In this document: piece after piece, positions 1-10,410 of the stretch
How the letters are laid out: every line of letters starts with the position of its first letter
Position numbering within the stretch: position 1 is the first letter of the stretch
Assembly: GCA_019426215.1 (NCBI GenBank)
Contig: CM033404.1
Coordinates: forward strand, 25,426,843 to 25,490,842
Source of the DNA: Buddleja alternifolia
Lineage: Eukaryota > Streptophyta > Magnoliopsida > Lamiales > Scrophulariaceae
Reading direction: 5' to 3'
DNA length: 64,000 nucleotides
Position numbers and translations under genes: made by a program
Notes under the pieces: model-generated
Databases searched by the model: none
Seen by the model: the letters and a program-made list of their open reading frames with translations, nothing else
Told to the model about the DNA's origin: nothing

Positions 1-41
1 GATTAACATATAACTTTGTCTCCAAGTCAAAACACTCCATC

Positions 42-67
42 CTCTCTCTCTCTCTCTCTCTCTCTCT
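42..67. repeat. (CT)n microsatellite
   Basis: An uninterrupted CT run lies in the transcribed part of the J LTR. CT runs like this are common in plant leader sequences. Confidence 0.95.
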
Positions 68-257
68 AGCCGTCTCCCTCAAAAGAAAAGAAGAAGATTT
101 TCGCTCTTGACTCGAGCGTGGCAATTTCGAGACAGCAACGGATTTGCTATTCAAGAAGGGATTGCAAAGCTAGTTCAGAATTCAACATACGCGAAGAACG
201 GTAATTGAATTCGAAACCCAATTTAAATACGAGAAATAGAGATGAGCCACTGAGATT

Positions 258-259
<2 letters not shown>

Positions 260-290
<31 letters not shown>
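260..290. repeat. (AT)n microsatellite
   Basis: A pure AT dinucleotide tract of about 15 units lies near the end of the J LTR. Confidence 0.95.
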
Positions 291-292
<2 letters not shown>

Positions 293-332
293 TTTCGCTG
301 CGTTATTTGATTTTATGCAATTTTTCCCAACA

Positions 333-1048
333 CAAGTTGGAATCAAGGTAATATTTAGGAGAGAGAAAGGGAACAAGTTAGCTTGAAAGTTAAGTTCCTT
401 GTTTTTAGGAAACTCCTTAATTGAGTTTAACTAGGAATAGATGAAAGTCAAATATTGGAGATTTGATTTCATCTTGACTTCCAAGTAAACTAAACCAAGG
501 AGTCTCTCTATAAATATGTGTGTTAAGAGAAACACACACACACACTTTAATTTTAGGTGAAATTTTCTTCTCTTCTTGTTCTGCCATAAAACTCGCCCCT
601 CACCATTATTTCTTGACAAGGTTTTGCTCATGTGTTGAGATTAACCTTTCACATATATTTCTACCTTCATATATTAAGCCTAGATTAGGTCTAGAATAAT
701 TATATAGGCTAGCACCAAATATACTTATTGGGAACTATACGGAGGTGTGGATACATCTTAGAGGCGAGACAATTGGATCGCTTGAAGATACAAAGGAACA
801 AATCGACACATGGAATTTTCGAGGAGGCCGACGGTTTCTTGGAGATTAGATCAAGGGAGTATTTATTCGGGTTCAAAAGATCAGAAACATGTACGAGGGA
901 AAAAGCTCGAAAGATATTTCGCGTAGTTAGTTTTTCTCGTTATTATTAGTTTGATTAAACCGGCCATTAATCCTGTTTCGGGGTAGTGTTTATTAAATTT
1001 TTTAAATTCCGCTGTGCTAACCTACCCCGGGGATTACCCAACCCAACA
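333..1048 (+). repeat. A: 5' LTR, 3' part only
   Basis: It aligns along its length with 28570-29311, the end of the 3' LTR of A. It ends ACCCAACA immediately before the primer-binding site. A TATA-like box CTATAAATA is at 508-516, followed by a short CA run. The 3' copy has an extra stretch near 28800-28832. The open frame at 728-949 recurs in the 3' LTR simply because the LTR is duplicated, so I do not call it a gene. Confidence 0.85.
508..516 (+). promoter_or_regulatory. A: LTR TATA box
   Basis: CTATAAATA, repeated at 28739-28747 in the 3' LTR of A. It is the best TATA match in the LTR and fits the U3/R boundary. Transcription would start about 30 bases downstream, near the CA-rich run. 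Confidence 0.6.
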
Positions 1049-1049
1049 G

Positions 1050-1061
1050 TGGTATCAGAGC
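1050..1061 (+). other. A: primer-binding site (tRNA-iMet type)
   Basis: TGGTATCAGAGC lies one base after the LTR end. It is the standard plant copia primer site, complementary to the 3' end of initiator methionine tRNA, and it fixes the LTR boundary and the + orientation. Confidence 0.92.
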
Positions 1062-2726
1062 CTGGTTAGTTTAATCGAACTAATTTATGTGATTTATTAT
1101 GCTTTATTTATTTTTGTTTGAATAAATTGAAAGCATGTTTAAATCAAGATGCCTTGAGTTATTATGAATTGAATTTAGTTTGGGATCTAATTGTATAAAA
1201 ATTTAGAATTTTTATGACAAATTTGGTTTTGCGAAAAACTATGTAATTGGGTAATTTTGGTTGGAAGTAATTTTTGGATTTGAAAAACCACCGGTGGTAG
1301 GAAGTAGCGAAATGGACGAATCGGAAGATTTGAAAGTGGAGTAACAACCGGGCCCGAGGTAGGTTTTTTGAGCCCAAAAATTACTGTCCAGCCCGAATTG
1401 GCTAGACAAATTGGGCCAAAAGCACGCGCAGTTTCGGGCCTGTGCGTGTCCAGCTGGGCCCTCGGGTTGGGCCGCCCATGCCCGACCCAATTTTTCGGAG
1501 TGATTAATATTTTAATATTTATTAATTTTGAAAAATTAGATTTTTGGAAATTAAAGTTATTTTTGGAAAATTATAATTTTGGAAATCATTATTTTTCCTT
1601 GGAAAATAATTTTGTGAAAAATCCAAATTATCCCAAATAAATTGCAATTTATTTTGAACAAGAGGTAGGTAAATTTTGGATATCGCATATTATATGGCTT
1701 GGCATGATTTTATGTGATAGGATGAACCACGAGCCTAGTCTAATCTTTGGTTTTCGTTGTATGTAATTTCCATGGGTTGTAAAAATAGTCGGTTTAGCTT
1801 TTATTTTTCTGTCATTAGATTAGAAGAATGTAATTAGATTATAGTCTATGTAATTGAAGACGAAGAGGGAAGACAAATGCCAAATCGAAGACTTGTATGC
1901 AGTGGCGATCCATTGTAATAGTTATGTTATTTTTATTTCCTAGAAGTCCAACCCACTTTGGCTCAGTGGGTTGATTATGTTAGGGCTCGAGGTGGTTCAT
2001 CCTAATTTACTGCTTTGTGGATGGTTTATTTTATTGTCTATATATATGTGATGTGTTTGGAATGCATGCATAGGATAGAAAACTAAACAAGATAAATTTA
2101 ATTTGATGAGACCTATTGGATGCAATTCCCTCCAAAGAAAATATTAGGCATATATGGAATTGAAATTGGATTTCTCTTCCATGCCTTCCATCATAAGTGA
2201 CAACATGTGAAATGCTGTTGAGGCTAAGTAATCACTCATATAATTGAGGATTTACTTAGTCAAGATAGGTTGTGATTGTCACTAAGCATAGAGATGCTCT
2301 GTGGGATCTAATCACTCATTGTACACTAATATAATTGGGGCAATGAACTGAGAGGATTGACCATGGAATATTTGATGGGTCTGGTCTGACGTTGAGGTAG
2401 CATATTGGACACCCATATAATTGGATCATATGTGAAAGACGAGGTAAAACTATCTTGAGAACCATCCAACGAGGTAGAAGGTCGGGGGAGGCTACTATCT
2501 AAATAGATCAATCACACTCATATAATTGGGGTGATTTGATTAATTTAAATAGATCTCAAGCCCACTAAGGAAAATTAATTTTTCGTCGAACTCTATCCAG
2601 AGGGTGGTGGAATTTAGAAAAATAGTGGGAGACTTGTACAATTAAAGACTAAATTATATAAGAACTTTATTCTAGAATGTATGCTAATATATTTGCCTCG
2701 AAACCTTTGTAGATTACTAAGTAAAA
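1062..2726 (+). other. A: untranslated leader
   Basis: This 1.66-kb non-coding stretch lies between the primer site and gag. It is related along its length to the leader of F (54519-56279). Shared features are the palindrome ACCACCGGTGGT at 1287-1298, about 240 bases after the LTR, and two complementary arms at 1720-1738 and 1981-2002. The short open frames at 1162-1640 and 2326-2511 show no family resemblance. Confidence 0.8.
1720..2002 (+). other. A: long-range stem in leader, candidate packaging or dimer signal
   Basis: GGATGAACCACGAGCCTA at 1720-1737 can pair with the arm from 1981, TAGGGCTCGAGG followed by TGGTTCATCC. This gives about 18 base pairs with small bulges. The leader of F keeps both arms (55288-55306 and 55535-55556) at similar spacing. 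The function is inferred. Confidence 0.45.
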
Positions 2727-3530
2727 ATGGCTAAGAATCCACTATTTGCTATTCTTGAAACCAACAAGTTAACCGGGCCTAATTATTCCAACTGGCTGAG
2801 AAACTTGAAAATTGTCCTTCAATCAGACAAGAGGGAGTACATCCTGACAGCTGAACAACCAGGAATAACTCCCGAAAGCACCGATGAAGAAAGGGAGTAC
2901 ACTAAGCTGTGGTCTGATGACAATATCCAAGTACGATGTCTCATTATGACTTCAATGTCTAATAAATTACAAAAGCAACATGAGAAGATGACACTTGCAA
3001 AGGATATTGTCACTCACCTAGAAGAGCTGTGCGGAACTAGGACTAGGAAGGATATGCAATCTCCAAAGAGTTATTTAGGGCAAGGATGACCGAGGGGTCG
3101 GCATCGGGGACCACGTCCTTAAAATGATCCGTTTGATCAATAAGTTAAGTGACTTGGATGTGGAACTCGAGGGTGACCTATATGTCGATCTAGTATTGCA
3201 ATCTCTTCCTAGGTCCTATGACCAATTTGTCATCAATTTCAACATGAACAACTTGAATTCCTCACTCATTGAGTTGTTGAACATGTTGATAACTGCTGAA
3301 AGCACCATCAAGAAAGAAAAGCCTATGCTACTTGTGAGTTCTTCATCGAAATCCAAGAAAGAAAAGAAGAAGAAGAACAACAAGACCAAAGAGCTTAAAG
3401 GCACTGGTGGTGTGAAGAAGACAAAGAAGGGTAAGAAAGCTAAATCGGATGATTGCTTCAATTGTGGGAAGCCTGGGCACTGGAAGAAGGATTGCAAGGA
3501 GCCACCAAAGGCTCAAGGTATGTTCTTTGT
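2727..3530 (+). pseudogene. gag: A: gag (capsid/nucleocapsid), frameshifted
   Basis: It encodes the structural protein that packages element RNA in cytoplasmic particles. It starts at ATG 2727 with a conserved copia opening (LETNKLTGPNY near residue 10). One frame runs to 3089 and a second continues from 3124. Comparison with F gag shows a one-base insertion near 3060-3070 (CTCCAAAGAG where F has CTCAAGGGAG). A lysine-rich tract is followed by a CX2CX4HX4C zinc knuckle, CFNCGKPGHWKKDC, at 3454-3495, which would bind RNA. Gag is fused to protease in the downstream frame, as usual for copia. Confidence 0.88.
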
Positions 3531-6444
3531 TAAAGTTAACATTAGTTTTAACACTGCTTCTTGGATACTAGACACTGGGTGTGGTATTCATCTATGCAAT
3601 GATTTGCAGGGGATGGTAATAAGCAAGGCGCTAAGTAAAGGAGAGATGACCCTAAGGATGGGAAATGGAGTAATGGTTGTTGCCAAGGCCATAGGGGCCA
3701 TCCACTTAGCTTTAGGGAGTAGGATTTTGATTTTAAATTTCGTCTATTTTGTACCCGAGGTAATAAGAAATATCATATCCATTCCGATTTTGGATGGAGA
3801 AGGATATCGTTTTGAGATTCATAATAAAAGTTGTTCTTTGTTTTATGAATCTAATCTTATTATAGAGTCGAAATTGCAAGATGGTCTTTATACAATTTTC
3901 CCAACTTATCCTACTCTCAATATTCAACAAAGTAACAAAAGAAAATTAGATAAATCCATAAGGACATCAACTTGGCACGCGAGGCTAGGTCACATCTCTA
4001 AAGAAAAGATACGCATATTGGCAAATCAACTTGGTCTTGGAGATCCAGACGAGATGCCAACTTGCGAATCGTGTCTTAAGGGAAAGATGACCAAGACACC
4101 ATTCACTGGGTCAATGGCACGTGCAAGTGGAGTATTGGACTTGGTCCATATTGATGTATGTGGGCCACTTAGCATAAATGCTAGAGGTGGTTTTAGTTAC
4201 TTCATAACATTTACCGATGATTTCTCACGGTATGGTTATGTGTACCTGATGAGGTACAAGCCTGAATCTTTTGAGAAATTCAAGGAGTTCAGATATGAAG
4301 TAGAGAAACAAATTGGTAGAAGTATCAAGACTCTTCCATCGGATCGAGGAGATGAATACTTATCCAATGAGTTTTTGGATTATCTAAAAGAGAATGGCAT
4401 TCTCTCGCAGCGGACACCTCCCGGCATGCCTTAATTAAATGGGGTAGCTGAGTGGAGGAATCGAACTTTGTTAGACATGGTTCAATCCATGATGAGTCGC
4501 ATTGGACTTCCTTCTTCAATGTGGGGCTATGCTTTGACTAGTGCAACCTATTTGTTAAATAGAGCACCGTCTAAAAGCTTGCCTAAGGTTCCATATGAAA
4601 TGTGGTATGGTAAAGCACCTTCATACAAACACCTAAGGGTGTGGGGGTGTGTTGCTTAAGTCAAGCAGCAAGTGGGAGACAAACTAGATCCGAGATCCAT
4701 GTTGTGTAAGTTTGTGGGATATCCAAAAGACTCTTTTGGATACTACTTCTACAATCCCTTGGAACAAACCGTGATTGTTTCGAGGAATGCAATATTCTTT
4801 GAGAGGGATTTTCCATTAGATGGATATACCGAGGTTGTAGATCTCGAGGAGACTCAAAGCACTGAGAGACCTCAAGAAACACAAACGAACTCTCCTGACA
4901 CCACACAAGAAGCAATTCATAAAGAACAAGCCGAATGTACACAACCTTTGAGGGGAGCCGAAAGGATTCCAAGGGCACCAGAGAGATGGGTAGGCCATTT
5001 GCAGGAAGGCAAGTCAGAGGATTCTCTTTTGGATATAGATCCAAAGTGTTATAGGGAAGCGATGTTAGACATCGATTCAGAAAAATGGCTAGAAGCTATG
5101 AAATCTGAAATGGACTCCATGCACTCTAACAAGGTTTGGACCTTGGTAGACCCGCCAGATGGGATAAAACCCATAAGCTTCAAGTGGGTTTACAAGCGAA
5201 AGCTTGGAGCTGATGGAGAGGTGGCGACCTATAAAGCACGCCTAGTGGCGAAAGGGTTCACTCAAAGACAAGGCATTGACTATGAGGAAACCTTCTCGCC
5301 AGTGGCAATGCTGAAATTCATAAGGATACTTCTAGCCATATCTGCACATTTCGACTACGAGATTTGGCAGATGGATGTTAAAACTGCATTCCTCAATGGA
5401 GAAATTGAGGAGGAAATCTATATGCAGCAGCCAGAGGGTTTTACATCCAAGGAGAGTGAACACAGAGTGTGTAAACTCCAGAGGTCCATTTATGAACTGA
5501 AACAAGCTTCCCGAAGCTGGAATAAACAATTTGATAATATCATACGAGAGTATGGATATATTCAAAACGTTGATGAATCATGTGTGTACAAGAAGGCTAG
5601 TGGGAGGGCGGTTAATTTCTAGTACTTTACATTGATGATATCCTATTGATCGGAAATGACATAGGGATGATGCAGTCAACAAAAGCATGGTTGTCAAATC
5701 AATTCTCCATGAAGGATATGGGAGAAGCTTCCTACGTGCTCAGTATGAAGATATATTGAGAGAGAACAAGTAGGATGCCGGGACTCTCCCAATCCTTGTA
5801 CATAGATTGAGTGCTAAAGAGATTTAGCATGGAAGAATCCAAGAGAGGATTCTTGCCTATGAGACATGGAATCACTCTTTCTAAGTCTATGTCCCCTAAG
5901 ACTGAGATGGAAAGAGAGAAGATGTCTCACATACCTTATGCATCCGTCATTGGAAGCATTATGTATGCGATGATATGTACAAGGCCTGATGTAGATTATC
6001 CACTTAGCGTGCGCAGTCGCTATCAGGCAAATCCTGGTGAGCAACACTGGAAAGCCGTAAAAGTAATCCTTAAGTATCTTAGGAGAACTAAGGAGTTGTT
6101 TCTGGTATATGGTGGAGGAGAATTGGATTTAGAGTGTTACACAGACTCTAGTTTCCAAACTGATATTGACGACTCAAAATCGATTTTTGGTTTTGTTTTT
6201 CTGCTTAATGGTGGAGCAGTGAGTTGGAAGAGTTCCAAGCAACTGACTGCTATTGATTTAACCACCGAAGCAGAATACATTGCTGCCTCAGAGGCGGCAA
6301 AGAAAGCTGTTTGGATGTGGAACTTCATCCAAGAATTGGGTGTCGTTCCATCTATTGTTAATTCGGTACCGGTGTATTGTGATAACAATGGGGCTATTGC
6401 GCAAGCAAAGGAGCCAAGGTCTCATCAGAAATCCAAGCATATAC
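3531..6444 (+). pseudogene. pol: A: pol (PR-INT-RT-RH), broken
   Basis: The aspartic protease shows LDTG with DTG at 3571-3579. Integrase has the H-C zinc region (WHARLGH, then CESC near 4065) and the catalytic core (HIDVCGPL, TDDFSRYGY, then a D-E pair near 4340-4360). A TAA at 4432 replaces the CAA of the conserved QLNGVAE motif, and TAA at 4657 ends another segment. Reverse transcriptase (about 5130-5760) keeps MDVKTAFLNG, then shifts frame just before YIDD at 5628-5639. RNase H begins near 5811, with TDSS near 6140 and TEAEY near 6265. It is cut at the H insertion and resumes at 18430. The break pattern means no functional polyprotein. Confidence 0.9.
6440..6444. repeat. TSD of H, left copy (TATAC)
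   Basis: TATAC directly precedes the terminal TG of the left LTR and is repeated at 18425-18429. Removing H and one copy restores the RNase H reading frame of A. Confidence 0.92.
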
Positions 6445-7390
6445 TGACACGACAAAATCCTAGCAAGAGAACTAGGTCACGTAAGTAGTAAAGTGGATTT
6501 CTAAGTCCGGGGTTATCGTATCCGCAGGGACAACTATAATCTAAGTACCAAGACTACTATATTACTCAATTCTAAGTTAAATCGATCGATAGAAAGGTTG
6601 ATTAACTAATTAATAAATACTAGAGAATAAACTAAGGCAACGTCACACCAAATAAAGGGAGGAAACAACAGAGAGAAGCGATCAAGGCACATGGTTCAAC
6701 CGATTATGCATTTAGATTGTGATTTAGGTTCTATTGGATTATTAGATTGATTTAGCTAAGGCGAAATTCCCTAACGTACGTACTACCCAATCTCTTGGCA
6801 TAGCAACCCTACCCTTGGTAACGATTTCCTATATATCTCTATATGAAAACCCGATTAACGAGGATGCATTTAAGGTCTAGGAATTCCCCACGTGAATGGA
6901 AAGCCACCTAAAGAAACCGAGTCTATCTCTAGTCGGTTTAACTATAGGGTATTCAATGTTTATATCTTCCCTAGGTTATTATCTCTCGATCTCTAACCTA
7001 GGCATTTTATCAAACACTTGGTGATCAAGCAAATGTAGCATTGAGATCAAATATTGAATACATAGCTAAAACCAAAATTAATCCAATAAACACCAACAAA
7101 TCAACAATCAAAATAACATAAATGGCCTATCCATGGCCTCAATCAAACAAGTTTAGCTCATATTCATGTCAAAAGTGCAAATATAAATCATACAAGTCAT
7201 AGGAGATTTGAACAAATTCAAGAAAAAAATATGTAAAAACTCCCTAATTCTTGTAGAGATGTGGATTCCTTGTTGAATTCTCCATGTTTTGACCTTTAAT
7301 CTTCTCTTCTAAGCTCTCTCTCTCTCTCTCTATTTTCGTGTGGTTGCTGATATCCAAGGTGAGTTAGGGTAAAAAATGGCTAAAAGAGGT

Positions 7391-7399
7391 ATTTATAGG
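7391..7399 (-). promoter_or_regulatory. H: LTR TATA box (3' LTR copy)
   Basis: CCTATAAAT on the - strand. The equivalent in the 5' LTR is at about 18095-18103, where it would drive genomic RNA. The palindrome array begins about 18 bases upstream of it. Confidence 0.6.
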
Positions 7400-7416
7400 C
7401 CAACACTGCCGCCTCA

Positions 7417-7486
7417 AACGCCGCGGCGTTGGCTACTGCTTGTGAACGCCGCGGCGTTGGCTACTGCTTGTGAACGCCGCGGCGTT
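7417..7486. repeat. H: palindrome array, 3 units (3' LTR)
   Basis: Three perfect 14-bp palindromes AACGCCGCGGCGTT at 7417, 7445 and 7473. The period is 28 bp, with the spacer GGCTACTGCTTGTG. Confidence 0.95.
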
Positions 7487-7673
7487 GCCATGAAAAATTC
7501 CAAAAATTGTTTCATTTTGCCTTCGGTTCTTGCTCTTTCCTCCGGCTGTTAACCCAATCTGAAAAGTCAAAGCAAACCGGGTTCAAAGCATCATATGTGA
7601 TCAAATTATTAAAGAAACAATCAAAATTAAGTTGATAAAAGGGGTAAAACTTGTGTAAAAATAACATATATCA

Positions 7674-9279
7674 ACTACTCCCAAACTTAGCTTTGATCGT
7701 CCTCGATCAAATAGAATCAAGCGCACACATGAAGATTGAAAAGTTAATTTGCCAAATCATACACACCACAACAAGCATTATACCTTCTGAGAAGTTTTGG
7801 AATAGTCACCCAAAACTTTGGACATTCAACAATTCAAAAACCTCACAAAATCTTAGTTTCCATCCCTAAATCATGAACTCCCACATCCATATTCATGTCA
7901 AGAGCACACTTTAGAAAAGATTATGCAAATCAACTGGAAAGTAAAGACATTGAAACAATTCAATATTCGTTAACTCATCGGTGTGTATAAAGTGCAAAAG
8001 TCACAATCAAAAGGTCTTTCCGGCTTGTAATGTAAGGCTAGGTGATGGCTAGGACCGGAAGATATGGATAAAGTGACTAAGTCAAGAGAGCCTATGACTT
8101 CAAAATCATCGAGCTAAATTCTCATATAAACCATATAAACTTTCACAACTTATCACTTATCCCTTTTTCATTCTATTTTGCCTTTCAACTTACAACCCCC
8201 AAACTTGTTTCTTTTCATATTGGGTTGTACACATATTTCCAAGCCAAATGATCCAATTGAGTGCTAAGATCAAAGCCTAGTCAAGAGCACATTTTTTTTC
8301 CATATATATCTCTCTCTCGACTATTTAGCCCATTGCTCAAGTTTTCATTTCATCCCCTTTTTTTTTACATAATATTTCAACCTCAAATATCCCAACATGG
8401 CCAAAACATCACTATCTAACTCATGTACATTCAAATCAAAACAAGGTGACTACCCGTATTCAAGTCAAATGATATGAAGTTGTAAACTCTCTTGATTGGG
8501 TGCAAGACATTGTTTTTCTTTTAGGCTAGAAGGTGGTTGTCTTGGCATATGAAATAAAGACGAATGGTGGTTTCTAGTATGCTTAGCACACTCCATTCTT
8601 ATCAATACGGCTCAAATCAAGGCCTAGAGATTATGCAATATAGAGAAGGCCAAAATGTAAGGCTAACAACAATGAAAGATGGCCTAAATCATTTTATGAC
8701 TTTACAACATTAATACACACTTCAAAATCAACAAAATTGAAAGTTCAACGTTTTAAGTCTGCAAGAATTCGCATAAACATGACTAAAAAGGGCTTTCAAG
8801 TCACAATATATGACATGTTGACCACAGACAAGGAACTTTGACTTCGACAGAGTAGAGATATTCGAATGCATTCTGTTCTTATGCAAGGGTACACTCAACA
8901 AAAGAAACACGAGCAACATGCAAAAATGTACGCCCACCCCCAAACTAAAATGAAACAGTGTCCTCAATGTTGCAAAACTTAAGTATAGGAGAGGGAAAAG
9001 CGATACATCCCTGAAATTTAGAGAACGGAGGGAGAAAGGTGGCGTCTCAGATCCCGGAGTCAAATCATTATTAAAACCTGCCGGAAGGAAAACTCAAGTG
9101 ACCCACATCAACGCATGAAGGTGAATAATAGAGCATGAAAGAGAAGCAAAAACACGAAAACGCAAACAAAACCAAAGGAAACAGTACAAGCATCGAGTAC
9201 AAAAGAGTTACAGCCAATCATAACATAGTAAAGTAGATAATTAAAAAGGGAAAAGCTCTCAAACGACGTCAACATCCGA
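7674..9279 (-). other. H: 3' untranslated region with polypurine tracts
   Basis: This 1.6-kb stretch lies between ORF3 and the 3' LTR. Read on the - strand, the bases next to the LTR (7674-7692) are AAGTTTGGGAGTAGT, a polypurine tract that would prime plus-strand DNA. Two related tracts lie further in, at 8192-8205 (AAGTTTGGGGGTTG) and 8931-8947 (TAGTTTGGGGGTGGGCG). I see no conserved gene. The small frames at 8728-9063 and 9108-9530 have no recognised domain, and the second overlaps ORF3. Confidence 0.75.
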
Positions 9280-10410
9280 CTACTCATCCGACGCCGTCTC
9301 GTCCTCGTCAGTCTCATCATCTTCATCGTCCTCACCCTCCTCGTCATTGTCAGGGACGGCCGTGGGCTCTGGAGGCTGGGGGTGAGGGTGTAGTGGAGCA
9401 AGCGGATCAAACTGGGGAAACTCGGGCCAAACGCCGGGCCAAGGGCCAAATGCATTAGCCCGAATAGCACTCTCCATAAACTGCCATCGGCGGTGTGCGT
9501 CCCATCGCGCAGCAAGAATATTCTGATCAATACGTGTCATCTTGTGATCCAACTCAACGGCCCACTGCGGGACATCAGACGCTACACCGGAAGAAGAGGA
9601 AACACGCTGTGGGGCTTTGCGACGTGGCGGAGCAGGCAGAGCGGGGGCGGTGGTGGATGATGTGGCAGTGGGTCGGCAGGCACGGTGACCAGAACGAGCA
9701 GCTATAGTCTCGGCTTGGCAAATCTGTGTGTATGAAATAATTCGGCGCGGCACCTCAACATGCTCCATCGGCGAGTACTGGACGCCGGCGTTCTTGCACA
9801 GTGCGGTGATGAGGGAGGGGAAACAAAGATTCTTCTTGGCACCAGAACACTCAATGATGGACTGAATCAATTGTTGCTTAATCAGTTTGCCCACGTTGAT
9901 GTTGAGACCATGATGAATAGCATAGACAACCTCGACTCCCTCGCGAGTGGCTGTGCTCAAAGATAATGTCGGGATGAGGCGAGCGCAAACAAAGTAATAC
10001 CATGTGCGGGCCGTGGTGTTGAGGTTACATGCCTTGATTGAGATAGGACGGGAGTCCTTGAAACCTGTCCAAATAGACTCTGGATAACAAAGGGCAGAGT
10101 GGATTGCAGCATAATCAATGTCCTGTAAAAACGTCTCAAACTGATCCGGGCGAGGGATGGGGATGTGAAGTACTTCATGGATTTTTGTGGAAGAAATGGT
10201 AACATTCCGCCCCCTGACCTGAACAGAGACTAAACGGTGTACGTTTTCGGGCTTGCCGGTGGCATTGGCATAAAATTCTTTGACTAAAGGAATAATAGCC
10301 TCCCCGGGCTGCGTAGCAAACTCAAACCAACCTCGATTCCTAATATTCGTCCTGAATGGTTCAATCGAACAATCCAACGCTCGCTCATCCACCACATTCT
10401 TCTTTGTCAA
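9280..10410 (-). CDS. H: third ORF, putative plant transposon protein type
   Basis: This 376-codon open frame lies downstream of integrase on the same strand. That is the position of the env-like gene in Athila elements. Residues about 20-220 (GWFEFA, then VRGRNVTIS, a TARTWYYFV segment and LIPTLSLSTATREG) resemble the retroelement-associated domain often labelled putative plant transposon protein. The second half is proline-rich and the tail is a run of Asp/Glu. I see no clear signal peptide or membrane helix, so a true envelope role is doubtful. The frame opens at TTG. I found no in-frame ATG before an upstream stop, so the real N-terminus may come from a spliced upstream exon or be lost. 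Function unknown. Confidence 0.6.
   Translation of the reverse strand: MTKKNVVDERALDCSIEPFRTNIRNRGWFEFATQPGEAIIPLVKEFYANATGKPENVHRLVSVQVRGRNVTISSTKIHEVLHIPIPRPDQFETFLQDIDYAAIHSALCYPESIWTGFKDSRPISIKACNLNTTARTWYYFVCARLIPTLSLSTATREGVEVVYAIHHGLNINVGKLIKQQLIQSIIECSGAKKNLCFPSLITALCKNAGVQYSPMEHVEVPRRIISYTQICQAETIAARSGHRACRPTATSSTTAPALPAPPRRKAPQRVSSSSGVASDVPQWAVELDHKMTRIDQNILAARWDAHRRWQFMESAIRANAFGPWPGVWPEFPQFDPLAPLHPHPQPPEPTAVPDNDEEGEDDEDDETDEDETASDE

Larger units (their letters stand above)
1..332 (+). mobile_element. J: 3' end of a truncated copia-type LTR
   Basis: The segment ends in GCTGCGTTA followed by CCCAACA. This is the same kind of terminus as the LTRs of B and G, which end in CCGCTGCGTT and ACCCAACA. 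At 333 the sequence changes abruptly to the interior of the LTR of element A (compare 28570 onward). J is therefore the right end of an element that inserted into the 5' LTR of A and runs off the left edge. Its TSD would begin CAAGT at 333, but the left copy is outside the window. No gene is present. Confidence 0.7.
6445..7673 (-). repeat. H: 3' LTR
   Basis: It runs TG...CA and is 1,229 bp. It matches 17153-18424 closely. The length difference comes mainly from three versus five palindrome units and a CT run. Read on the - strand, three AACGCCGCGGCGTT units (7417-7486) lie just upstream of a TATA box at 7391-7399. Confidence 0.93.

Noticed and set aside
728..949. 73-codon ORF repeated at 28990-29211
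   Set aside because: It lies in the duplicated LTR of A, so recurrence is automatic. The related region of F encodes a different frame.
7417..7486. Regularly spaced palindromes resembling a CRISPR array
   Set aside because: The spacers are identical to each other, the units are perfect palindromes, and the setting is a plant LTR. It is a tandem repeat.
8728..9530. Hydrophobic ORFs near the 3' end of H, considered as an envelope-like membrane protein
   Set aside because: They overlap the non-coding 3' region with its polypurine-like tract and, in part, ORF3. Hydrophobicity comes from T-rich sequence, and no conservation can be shown.
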